Source: Sulfurospirillum cavolei
GTDB lineage: Bacteria; Campylobacterota; Campylobacteria; Campylobacterales; Sulfurospirillaceae
DNA: 64,000 bases
Assembly: GCF_000813325.1 (NCBI RefSeq)
Contig: NZ_BBQE01000003.1
Reading direction: 5' to 3' (one strand)
The position numbers were made by a program, and so were the translations under genes. Under the pieces are notes generated by a model. It saw only the letters and a program-made list of their open reading frames with translations, had not been told where the DNA came from and ran no database searches. Shown here in pieces: positions 53,286-60,844 of the stretch (the stretch's first letter is position 1; every line of letters begins with the position of its first letter).

Positions 53286-53980
53286 GATAGACCTCCTAAA
53301 TGACTGTTTTGGTTACGGTTAAAGATATACACCAATAACAAAACGCAAAAACTAATGAACACCATAATACCGCTGTAGAGATGCGCACCTTGGTAATTCA
53401 TAATTTCTACCATCTCGTAGATCGCAACCGATGCGGTTTTCGTCTGATTGGGAATGCTTCCGCCCACCATTAAAACAACACCGAATTCGCCGACCGTATG
53501 GGCAAACGTAATGACGACGGCGGTCATCATAGAGGGTTTAATATTGGGAAGAGCGACGCGAAAGAGCGTAGAGAGTTTACTTTTACCGGCGATATAAGAA
53601 GCTTCGAGCATATTTTTCGGTAGAGCTTCAAAGCCGCTTTGTAAAGGTTGTACCATAAAAGGGAGAGAATAAAAACAACTTGCTACAACCAAACCCGTAA
53701 AATTAAAAACTAATTTTATACCGAACACGTCTCTAAAAAATTGACCGATAGGAGAGTGAAACGAAAGAGTGAACAGAATATAAAAACCTAAAACAGAAGG
53801 AGGCAAAACAATAGGCAGAGCGGTTATTGCTTCAAAAATAGGCTTATAACGTGACCGAGTCTGCGATAATTTCCATGCTAAAAACAATGAAATAATCAAG
53901 AGGATAACCGTTGTGATGCTCGCAAGCTTGAATGAAATGAAAAATGGGGTCAATTCCAATGCCGTTATTTTTTCAAACAT
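53282..53980 (-). CDS. modB: molybdate ABC permease (first ModB)
   Basis: A 232-residue inner-membrane permease with the coupling loop EASYIAGKSKLSTLFRVALPNIK...HTVGEFG, typical of ModB. It overlaps modC by four bases and the TOBE gene by eight. It presumably receives oxyanion from the ModA encoded at 54367. Confidence 0.9.
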   Translation of the reverse strand: MFEKITALELTPFFISFKLASITTVILLIISLFLAWKLSQTRSRYKPIFEAITALPIVLPPSVLGFYILFTLSFHSPIGQFFRDVFGIKLVFNFTGLVVASCFYSLPFMVQPLQSGFEALPKNMLEASYIAGKSKLSTLFRVALPNIKPSMMTAVVITFAHTVGEFGVVLMVGGSIPNQTKTASVAIYEMVEIMNYQGAHLYSGIMVFISFCVLLLVYIFNRNQNSHLGGLS

Positions 53981-54374
53981 CGAGAACCTCCGTGATAAAG
54001 ACTTCGCTCGCCTTCATCAATAAGACGACTTCATCGCCCACCTGTAAACGCATGCGTTTGCACGATGCCATCGTCATGAGGCTTTGCATCACAGATGAAC
54101 CGACATGTAGCTCGACGTTACACAAAAGCGTTCCTTCTTCGATACGATGAACCGTTGCGTAAATTTGATTGGAGTAGCTCAATTCTCCCGAAAGATTTTT
54201 GGCGATAGCAACGTGGGAAGGTTTGACGCCTAAGATAACGTTCGAACCTACATGTACGTTTTTAGGCAGCTCCAATCCCATCATTTTGAGGGAGTAATTT
54301 TCCCCCTCAAAATGCACGATATGAAGATTTTGTGCTTCTTCGATTCGACTGATACGTGCCGGTAGCTTATTCAT
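53973..54374 (-). CDS. TOBE-domain (molbindin-like) protein
   Basis: A 133-residue soluble protein with two TOBE/Mop-like segments: the first ending in VILGVKPSHVAIA, the second with VGDEVVLLMKASEVFI. Mop domains bind molybdate or tungstate. As a separate protein it may store the oxyanion or regulate ModC. It overlaps the genes on both sides by eight bases each, so it is an integral part of the operon. Confidence 0.82.
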   Translation of the reverse strand: MNKLPARISRIEEAQNLHIVHFEGENYSLKMMGLELPKNVHVGSNVILGVKPSHVAIAKNLSGELSYSNQIYATVHRIEEGTLLCNVELHVGSSVMQSLMTMASCKRMRLQVGDEVVLLMKASEVFITEVLDV

Positions 54375-55116
54375 TCACCAAATATCCGTAGCTTTTGAAG
54401 ATTTTTTTGGCGGGAACACTCAAAATAAAATCGTAAAACGCTTTGGCTTCCGCGTTATGCTCGGCTTGTTTCAAGACGACGATACCTTGTGCAATCGGCG
54501 TATAGAGTTTTGCATCGACCATCACCCACTCTTTGCCCTCTTTATAATTTTTCATTTTATCGCTGTAAAATGCCGATGCATTGACAAATCCTACGTCAGC
54601 CGCGGTTAGCGCAAACTGTAAAGCCTGTCCGATGCTGTCGCCGTAAACCAATTTGGGCTCGGTTTTTTCAAATACTTTGGCAGTTTTAAACGCTTCGACG
54701 CTCGCCGTTCCGTACGGTGCGGTCGTTGGATTGGCAATAGCGACCTTTTCGACTTTCGGATCGTTTAAAACCGCCATTCCTCGGCTCAGATCCAACCCTT
54801 TCGTACTCACCATCGCTAAAGCACCGCTAGCGTACACGACCGGTTTGGTGATCGCAAAGTGTTCCGCATAAAGGTTTTCGGGGAATTTCATATCCGCGCT
54901 TAAAAAAAGATCGAACGGCGCGCCGCTTTTAATTTGCGTCGTAAATTTTCCGCTTGCCCCTAAAATCGTATTGACCTTGGTATTGGGGTTGGTTTTGGCA
55001 AACTCCGTTTTTAAAACCTCAATCGCATCGCTCAGATTTGCCGCAACGGCAACGCTGATTTCTCCCGCAAGAAGGGAGACGGAAAGAAGAACGCTTGAAA
55101 GAAAAAACTTTAACAT
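54367..55116 (-). CDS. modA: molybdate-binding periplasmic protein
   Basis: A 249-residue ModA with a signal peptide (about 1-18). Conserved blocks include VAVAANLSDAIEVL, GASGKFTTQI, GAPFDLFLSAD, NPTTAPYGTASVE and DVGFVNASAF. These carry the serine, alanine and tyrosine contacts to the tetrahedral oxyanion. It is the first transport gene after modE, with a 20-bp gap, and heads the transporter operon. Confidence 0.93.
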   Translation of the reverse strand: MLKFFLSSVLLSVSLLAGEISVAVAANLSDAIEVLKTEFAKTNPNTKVNTILGASGKFTTQIKSGAPFDLFLSADMKFPENLYAEHFAITKPVVYASGALAMVSTKGLDLSRGMAVLNDPKVEKVAIANPTTAPYGTASVEAFKTAKVFEKTEPKLVYGDSIGQALQFALTAADVGFVNASAFYSDKMKNYKEGKEWVMVDAKLYTPIAQGIVVLKQAEHNAEAKAFYDFILSVPAKKIFKSYGYLVNE

Positions 55117-55136
55117 GTAAACTCCTTAGAATAATT

Positions 55137-55916
55137 TTATTTTCCGATTAAGATACTGCTGGATTTAATGATGGCGCATACCCGTGAGCCGACGCAAAGA
55201 GCAAGGCTTTTCACCGACTCGGTCGTGATGGTAGCGACGATCACGTCGTTTTGCCCGATGTCGACGCTCACTTGGGCATTGACTTCGCCGAGTTTGACGT
55301 CGGTGACCATGCCTAAAAGTTTATTGCGCGCACTGGTCGCAAGTTCGATTTGATTCGAAATCAATACCGAAGAGGCTTTGATAATACCGACAACCTCGTC
55401 GCCGATAGTTAACCCCATCTCTTCCACCGCGCTATGCGTAATGTTCGAGACTAAAATCACGCCGCTTTTAAGAACGATGCTAACTTCCGCATTCACTTTT
55501 GCCAGCTTAATGTCGCCTATTTTTCCCATTAACTGATTTCGTGCACTGATTTGCATGGCTATCCTTTGTATGTGTTTAAGAAAACCTTTTTCAAAATTAC
55601 CCACATCAGAAAGCCGATTTAAAAACCTCTCATACTCTTTTTTTAAAACGGCGTAGTTGGCAACGACCTCTTGCCCGAAAGAAGTCAGCGTCGTTCCGCC
55701 GCCGCCGCTTCCTCCCGTTACGCGTACGACCAAAGGATGATCCGAGAGGTTGTTCATCGTGTCGACGGCTTCCCAAGCCGCTTTGTAACTAAGGCCGACG
55801 CTTTTGGCGGCACTGCTGATCGATCCCGTCGTTGCGATCGCCTCTAAAAGCCGAATCCGCTTTTCAAGGAGTGCCGGTTTATCAAAGCTTAAAAGTCCCG
55901 TACCGAAGTTTTCCAT
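55137..55916 (-). CDS. modE: ModE molybdate-responsive transcription regulator
   Basis: A 259-residue regulator. The N-terminal winged helix (RIRLLEAIATTGSISSAAKSVGLSYKAAWEAVDTMN) with the GGSGGGGT wing is standard ModE. The C-terminal half has two Mop/TOBE repeats (SARNQLMGKI and SARNKLLGMV) that bind molybdate. ATG at 55916 follows GAGGACG; an extended reading runs through the operator region. It probably represses its own operon when molybdate is plentiful, through the box at 55930-55955. Confidence 0.93.
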   Translation of the reverse strand: MENFGTGLLSFDKPALLEKRIRLLEAIATTGSISSAAKSVGLSYKAAWEAVDTMNNLSDHPLVVRVTGGSGGGGTTLTSFGQEVVANYAVLKKEYERFLNRLSDVGNFEKGFLKHIQRIAMQISARNQLMGKIGDIKLAKVNAEVSIVLKSGVILVSNITHSAVEEMGLTIGDEVVGIIKASSVLISNQIELATSARNKLLGMVTDVKLGEVNAQVSVDIGQNDVIVATITTESVKSLALCVGSRVCAIIKSSSILIGK

Positions 55917-55929
55917 AACGTCCTCTATC

Positions 55930-55955
55930 CTTATGTAGTTGTAGTATATAACGAT
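55930..55955 (-). promoter_or_regulatory. ModE operator-like palindrome
   Basis: On the minus strand ATCGTTATATA-N7-TACATAAG lies 14 to 39 bp before the modE start. It closely resembles the E. coli modA operator (CGTTATAT...TACATAACG), with a spacer about one base longer. TATAACG words further upstream (55995-56030) may be additional half-sites. Confidence 0.65.
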
Positions 55956-56110
55956 GGATCGAAATAACCTTAAAACGGTTAAACATCGATGCATTATAAC
56001 GTTATTACCTTAAAAGATATAACGACTTTATGATGAATTTTTACTCACCAAAACGCTTTAACGATCGTGAAGACGCCTCAATGCTTTTCTAAAACGACGT
56101 AATTTGAGCA

Positions 56111-56131
56111 AAACGGCTATTTTAGCCGTTT
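56111..56131. terminator. inverted repeat between the mod and dacA-like genes
   Basis: A perfect 9-bp stem AAACGGCTA / TAGCCGTTT with loop TTT, between divergent genes. No flanking T-run longer than three or four, so it may be an operator or insulator rather than a terminator. Confidence 0.4.
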
Positions 56132-56163
56132 CAAAAAGATAGACTTAAGGTTTTTTGATTAAA

Positions 56164-57111
56164 ATGAAAAAAATTTTTTTTGAAAAGAGTCCCATGATCC
56201 GACCGTTATTGACGCTTTTTTGCGGAACAACCCTTTTAGTTACCGGTTTAAATGCAGCCTATTTAGATAAAGAAACAGCCGACCGTATTAAAAAAAATAC
56301 CGATGCGATTATTGCAAAAGATTTGAACAATAAACAACTTATTTTTGCCAAAGACGAACAAAAAATCAACCAACCCGCAAGTTTGACGAAAATCATGACG
56401 GCGATGTTGGCGATCGAAAGCGGACGCATGAACGACGTCGTGACGATTACGCGGGAGATGATTCAAGTCGAACCCACCAAAGCCAACTTACGCGTCGGCG
56501 AAAAATTTTATTTACGAGACCTCGTCAAAGCGGCGATGGTTATGTCCGCTAACGATGCGGCAATGTCGATCGGCGTCTATTTAGGCGACGGCGACGTGGA
56601 CAATTTTGTCAAACAAATGAACCAAAAAGCCAAAAAAATCGGTATGAAAAATACCAATTTTACCAATCCGTGCGGTTTTGACATCGGCAACCACTACTCG
56701 ACCGCCCAAGATTTATTGGCACTCAGCGAATACGCGATCAAAAACAGCCAGTTCAACGATATGGCAAAACTCAAACGCCATGATTTTAGGGCACTCAATA
56801 CCAAACGCAGTTATGCGGCATACACGCACAATAAATTGCTCAACAACTACAAATATGCGGTCGGAATCAAAACGGGATACACGCAAAAAGCAGGACCGTG
56901 CCTCATCGCACGCGCCAAAAAAGATAACAAAGATATTTTGGTCGTCATGCTCAATTCCGAACACCGTTGGAACGATATTAAAACCATTTTCGAAGACGTG
57001 CTCCCCGATATTACCGAAGATAAACCCGTTGCGAAAAAAGCGGTCGTAACGCCGAAGAAGGCGACGAAGAAGGCGTCTTCGGCAAAAAAAAAGGCTCAAA
57101 AGCTCGCTTAG
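56164..57111 (+). CDS. dacA: D-alanyl-D-alanine carboxypeptidase (PBP5/6 type)
   Basis: A 315-residue penicillin-binding carboxypeptidase. The three active-site motifs are present: S-L-T-K at 73-76, S-A-N near 129 and K-T-G near 236. A signal peptide precedes residue 31. The C-terminus is a Lys/Ala-rich tail of about 30 residues in place of the usual second domain and amphipathic anchor. It removes the terminal D-Ala from peptidoglycan stems. The ATG at 56164 is chosen; an ATG at 56194 gives a more compact signal peptide and is a fair alternative. Confidence 0.88.
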   Translation: MKKIFFEKSPMIRPLLTLFCGTTLLVTGLNAAYLDKETADRIKKNTDAIIAKDLNNKQLIFAKDEQKINQPASLTKIMTAMLAIESGRMNDVVTITREMIQVEPTKANLRVGEKFYLRDLVKAAMVMSANDAAMSIGVYLGDGDVDNFVKQMNQKAKKIGMKNTNFTNPCGFDIGNHYSTAQDLLALSEYAIKNSQFNDMAKLKRHDFRALNTKRSYAAYTHNKLLNNYKYAVGIKTGYTQKAGPCLIARAKKDNKDILVVMLNSEHRWNDIKTIFEDVLPDITEDKPVAKKAVVTPKKATKKASSAKKKAQKLA

Positions 57112-57122
57112 CCGAGCTTTTT
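57099..57122 (+). terminator. rho-independent terminator of the dacA-like gene
   Basis: An 8-bp stem AAAGCTCG / CGAGCTTT with the stop codon in the loop, followed by T residues (five in all). Confidence 0.75.
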
Positions 57123-57143
57123 AAAGCCAAATAAGTCGAGAGC

Positions 57144-57890
57144 TTAACGGCTCAAATCTTTTGCTCTTTCGTACGCGGCATCCATTGCTTTGATGAAACT
57201 GTCGCGCACTTTGCCCTCTTCCAATTTCATATATCCGGCCACCGTCGTACCCGCCGGCGACATGACTTTATCTTTCAACAGTGCGGGATGTTCACTTTTT
57301 AAAAGTTCGCCGATTCCCTCAAACAATGCCGCGATCATCGGAAACGTCAATTCCCGCTTGAGTCCCAAATTGACCGCACCGTCGCTTAACGCTTCGGCAA
57401 CCAAGGCAATCCAAGCCGGCGCACAGCCGCCAAGCCCCATCGCTATATCAAGCTCTTTTTCGCTTCCGAGCCAAAAGCAACTGCCGATCGTCTCCAAGAC
57501 TTCCAAAGCAACAGGCTTTAACGCTTCGTCGCCGCATAAAGAAGTAACGGATTTACGCACCGATGCCGCCATATTAGGCATAGCGCGTACGTAATGTCGA
57601 GCGTGAATTCCCTCTTTAAGTTGCGCCAAACTTACGCCCGCCATAATCGAGATAACGCCTTGTGCGACGCCTTGCGTTCGTAAAGCGGGAAACGACTGGG
57701 GTTTGATCGCCAAGATAACGACATAGTCTTCTAGCGAAGGCGTTTCGTTCACGATCGTTACGTTCGGAAACGTCTCTTTTAAAACGTGTGCGCGTTTTTC
57801 GTTTTGTTCTACGACCGTAATATCTTTGACATGTAAGCTTTGAAGCATCGCTCCGCCCATATTTCCGGCACCGATTAACAGTAATTTCAT
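57144..57890 (-). CDS. proC: pyrroline-5-carboxylate reductase
   Basis: A 248-residue enzyme for the last step of proline synthesis. The NAD(P)-binding motif GAGNMGGAM is at residues 7-15; RAMPNMAA and the C-terminal SPAGTTVAG are the family signatures. It is slightly shorter than the E. coli enzyme (269). It is convergent with the dacA-like gene and divergent from the RMD1-family gene. Confidence 0.92.
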   Translation of the reverse strand: MKLLLIGAGNMGGAMLQSLHVKDITVVEQNEKRAHVLKETFPNVTIVNETPSLEDYVVILAIKPQSFPALRTQGVAQGVISIMAGVSLAQLKEGIHARHYVRAMPNMAASVRKSVTSLCGDEALKPVALEVLETIGSCFWLGSEKELDIAMGLGGCAPAWIALVAEALSDGAVNLGLKRELTFPMIAALFEGIGELLKSEHPALLKDKVMSPAGTTVAGYMKLEEGKVRDSFIKAMDAAYERAKDLSR

Positions 57891-57980
57891 ACCCTATCCT
57901 CGTTTTTGAAAAAATTATAACGCAAATTTCGTTAAGTCCGCTTTTGAGTCTGCCGTAACCCTTGTGAAACCAAAAAACGT

Positions 57981-57986
57981 TATACT
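57981..57986 (+). promoter_or_regulatory. -10 box of the RMD1-family gene
   Basis: TATACT directly before an in-frame ATG at 57987. The real start at 58014 has AAGGA eight bases ahead. Confidence 0.6.
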
Positions 57987-58013
57987 ATGTTTACTTTATG
58001 CAAGGATCGTACA

Positions 58014-58805
58014 ATGGCTCAAACGCTTCCGCTTGTTTCGATTTATCTTCCCAAGCCTTACCGCAAAGACGAAATTGAAATGCGTTTGACATGTTCGATG
58101 AAAAAAGGCATCGAGCAGGCGTTTTACACCGAATATAAAGAGACCTATCTCGTGTACACGCGCTTTAACGTCATCACGTTTATCAACTGGGACAAAGATT
58201 CGATCGTCAAAGCTTTGGAAAAGCTCGGCGTCGAAAATGCACCAACATTTGAGCGGCACTATCTTTATCAAGATTACCCTATCGAAATCGATGCGTCGCT
58301 CTCCAGCGCATGCAACGTTTATAACGAACGCATCGTCTTAAAAGAACCCTTAACGCTTTATCTCGTTATTATCGCATTGATCGTTTCGCAAAGCGTCGGA
58401 CTCGAAAAATACGAACAAGATTTGAGCCTTCATTTTGAGGGAAGTCAACGTTTATTGGATTTGACGCAGCACTACTCGCTCTTTCGCCGTTCCAAAATCA
58501 TCGTTTTCGCGCGCACCTTAAGTGCCATCCAACACGCAATGGTCAGCGATCTGTTTTTACTCGACAAACCCAACATTTTATGGGACAACGCGGAAGCCGA
58601 AAAACTTTACAACCGCCTTTCGTCGATTTTAGAACTGAAAGATCGTTTTGAAATCGTCGAGCACAAACTCTCGCATCTCAAAGACGATATTTCCATGGCT
58701 CTCGATCTGATTAACCATAGGCATAGCGAAGTTTTAGAGTGGATTATTATCGTACTGATCGGTTTTGAAATCGTTATGGGGCTGATCGAATTCTTCAAAG
58801 CCTGA
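58014..58805 (+). CDS. RMD1/DUF155-family protein
   Basis: A 263-residue protein with an N-terminal soluble domain, the family segment ALIVSQSVGLEKYEQDL, a helical region, and a single C-terminal membrane helix (EWIIIVLIGFEIVMGLIEF). RMD1 relatives in yeast and animals support mitochondrial translation or organisation, and the bacterial role is unknown. It is transcribed alone from the promoter at 57981. Confidence 0.75.
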   Translation: MAQTLPLVSIYLPKPYRKDEIEMRLTCSMKKGIEQAFYTEYKETYLVYTRFNVITFINWDKDSIVKALEKLGVENAPTFERHYLYQDYPIEIDASLSSACNVYNERIVLKEPLTLYLVIIALIVSQSVGLEKYEQDLSLHFEGSQRLLDLTQHYSLFRRSKIIVFARTLSAIQHAMVSDLFLLDKPNILWDNAEAEKLYNRLSSILELKDRFEIVEHKLSHLKDDISMALDLINHRHSEVLEWIIIVLIGFEIVMGLIEFFKA

Positions 58806-58841
58806 TAGACGACTTTTGTTCTCGGCAAACAAGCAAGTCGC

Positions 58842-59069
58842 CTAATGCTTCGCTACTACCTTACTCACGATCTTTCGAACGATCAGGACAACCGTTAAAA
58901 CGGCAGGAAAAGCTACAACGTATGCTCTCCAAAACGCCTGAAACCATTTCATTCCAAAATCGTCGATCAAGCCGACGTTAATCAACGTGATCACAAACGA
59001 CATCAAAAGGGTCATAAAAAAAGACATCAAAAAAGCAAAGGTGATAAACTCATACTTTTTGGGGATCAA
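58842..59069 (-). CDS. DUF2798-type small membrane protein
   Basis: A 75-residue protein with two hydrophobic helices (about 8-32 and 48-68) and the SFFMTLLMSFVITLINVG segment characteristic of DUF2798. Function unknown. It overlaps the 3' end of mscS by 20 bases and is probably translated from the same mRNA. Confidence 0.75.
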   Translation of the reverse strand: MIPKKYEFITFAFLMSFFMTLLMSFVITLINVGLIDDFGMKWFQAFWRAYVVAFPAVLTVVLIVRKIVSKVVAKH

Positions 59070-59892
59070 ACGTACCTCCTACGATTTGAATTTCGTGTTT
59101 CGGGTAAGAAACGGCAATGCCTTCGTGTCGCAACGCTTGATAAATCGCCAAATTAACGTCGTATTGCATCTTAAAATAACGCTTCGTCGGAACCCAATAA
59201 CGAAGCCCGATTTCGATCGCGCCTTGCGCCAATTGCGCGATGCCGACCAAAGGTGGATGCGTTTGCGAAACGTCGGAAAAGGTATTGAGCGTCGTTTGAA
59301 TTAACGCAATCGCTTTAAGCGGATCGCTTTCGTACGGCAGAAACAAACGACTCTCAACGACTCGTTCCTCAAACGAATTAACCAAAATATCGCCGATCAT
59401 CTTTTTATTAGGAACGCTGATGAGCTCTTCGTCTTCGTTACGAAGCATCGTATACGAGAGCTTAATCTCCTCCACAACGCCGTAAACGCCTGCAACCAAA
59501 AGCGTATCGCCGACTTTAAACGGGCGCGAAACGATCAGCAAAACACCCGCGGCATAATTGGAAACGCTTCCTTGCAACGCTAATCCCGCCGTGAGCGATG
59601 CTGCGCCGATTGCCGCAACAAAAGGCGCGATCGAAATGCCGACTTTGCCTAAGGCAATTACGATCATCGCCGTTAAAACCAACACTTTGGCGACGTTCGC
59701 TAAAAAGCGCGCCAACGTCATATCCAAGCGGTATTTCGCAAACAAACGCATCAAAAGCGCGTAAACGTATTTTGCGCCGAACCATCCGATCACGACGACG
59801 ATCAGCGCACCGATAAGCTGGAAACTGTACTGCGTCAAAAACTCGATCACGACGCCGTAGACTTTTTGAAGGCTTTTAAGTTCGTGTTCCAC
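59050..59892 (-). CDS. mscS: small-conductance mechanosensitive channel
   Basis: A 280-residue channel with three membrane helices, the third being the Gly/Ala-rich pore helix (FVAAIGAASLTAGLALQGSVSNYAAGVLLI), then the beta domain (RPFKVGDTLLV, VPNKKMIGDILVNS). It releases solutes on hypo-osmotic shock. I place the start at GTG 59892, which has AAGGAG six bases upstream; an in-frame GTG 11 codons earlier has no such site. Upstream, in the 325-bp gap to the next gene, lies candidate small RNA B. Confidence 0.88.
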   Translation of the reverse strand: MEHELKSLQKVYGVVIEFLTQYSFQLIGALIVVVIGWFGAKYVYALLMRLFAKYRLDMTLARFLANVAKVLVLTAMIVIALGKVGISIAPFVAAIGAASLTAGLALQGSVSNYAAGVLLIVSRPFKVGDTLLVAGVYGVVEEIKLSYTMLRNEDEELISVPNKKMIGDILVNSFEERVVESRLFLPYESDPLKAIALIQTTLNTFSDVSQTHPPLVGIAQLAQGAIEIGLRYWVPTKRYFKMQYDVNLAIYQALRHEGIAVSYPKHEIQIVGGTFDPQKV

Positions 59893-59920
59893 TTCGTTCT
59901 CCTTCAGTTTATTATCTTTT

Positions 59921-60005
59921 GACACGCCTTTAGAGCTAAGCTCTAAACGCTACGTTAACACTGGGTTCTCTCACGCAGAGTGCCCGTGCACCTTCGGTGC
60001 TTTTT
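59921..60005 (+). ncRNA. candidate small RNA B, divergent from mscS
   Basis: Read on the plus strand: a -10-like TATTAT (59910-59915), hairpin TTTAGAGC-TAA-GCTCTAAA (59929-59947), linker TACGTTAACACTG, hairpin GGGTTCTCT-cacgc-AGAGTGCCC, and terminator GCACC-TTC-GGTGC followed by five T. It matches the element at 15730-15803 in order and in the linker. The remainder of the gap (60006-60217) is AT-rich and shows only the promoter region of the next gene. Confidence 0.55.
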
Positions 60006-60217
60006 ATCCGACATCTTGCAAATTTTAGGGTGAAAAGGTTTATTTCAATACCCAAAGCATAGCATACTCTCTCTTAACGTTTTTTTCGAAATGAAATGAA
60101 CATATGTAAAAGGATAAAAAATATCTGAATATTTCAGGCTAGAGTCAAATCGTCTGGTTTTTATTAATTAAAATAAATTATTATTCTAATCAAATAAATC
60201 TATAAAAAGGAAAAAAT

Positions 60218-60610
60218 ATGACCAAAACCGTTTACATGGACAAGTACCCGATCTTTAGTTTGAGTATCGAAAAGAACGAGTGTAAATACGATACGATCGA
60301 GGCTATTTTGGAGGACTTGAAAGCGAAAGTCGAAGCCCATCCGATTGCAAAATTTATTGCCGTTTTTAATAATTACGAGCATACCAAAAGCCTTGAGGGA
60401 GAAATCGCTCCGGAAATTCTTGATGCTAGAAATCTTGTTTTTTGCTTTGGACAAGCGATTCCGAACTCTAAAATTCTAGCGGTTCGCCCTCGTTCCATCG
60501 GCATTTGCGAAACGAAAGAGCGTTTTATTCTCGATTTTCTCGAAGCTCCCAAAGAACAAATGCACGCAACGATGGAGGCTTGGGTCAAATCGCTGATCAA
60601 CGTCGCCTGA
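60218..60610 (+). CDS. conserved protein, possibly DUF6858, upstream of cyd genes
   Basis: A 130-residue soluble protein with no signal peptide or membrane helix. Recognisable stretches are MDKYPIFSLSIEKNE, AVFNNYEHTKSLEGEI, FCFGQAIPN and VRPRSIGICETKERFILDFLEAP. I recall similar Campylobacterota proteins under DUF6858, but this is not certain. It is the first gene of the cytochrome bd operon (18 bp before DUF4492), so a role in heme or oxidase handling is possible. Confidence 0.6.
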   Translation: MTKTVYMDKYPIFSLSIEKNECKYDTIEAILEDLKAKVEAHPIAKFIAVFNNYEHTKSLEGEIAPEILDARNLVFCFGQAIPNSKILAVRPRSIGICETKERFILDFLEAPKEQMHATMEAWVKSLINVA

Positions 60611-60628
60611 GAGCTTTAGGAGAAATCC

Positions 60629-60844
60629 ATGCGCCTTTTATTTGCTTTGTTTGACTTCTATAAAGAGGGTTTTGCACACTTAACCCTCGGCAAAACGCTT
60701 TGGAAAATTCTCTTCGTCAAATTGTTGATTATGGCGGTCGTGTTTAAGCTTTTGTTCTTTAACACGACCTTGCACACGCGCTTTTCAAACGACGAGGAGC
60801 GGAGTGATTTTGTTTTAGAAAATCTTACGAAGGAGAGCCGATGA
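60629..60844 (+). CDS. DUF4492 small membrane protein of the cyd operon
   Basis: A 71-residue protein with one hydrophobic helix (about 26-46) and the FDFYKEGF...LGKTLWKILFVKL pattern of DUF4492. This family is regularly found just before cydA in Campylobacterota and Bacteroidetes and may help assemble cytochrome bd. Its end overlaps the cydA start (ATGA). Confidence 0.85.
   Translation: MRLLFALFDFYKEGFAHLTLGKTLWKILFVKLLIMAVVFKLLFFNTTLHTRFSNDEERSDFVLENLTKESR

Noticed and set aside
15730..60005. integron attC sites or a mobile MITE as the source of the repeated element
   Set aside because: The GTTAACG string does not fit the attC core, there are no terminal inverted repeats or target duplications, and conservation is in structure and linker rather than in ends.
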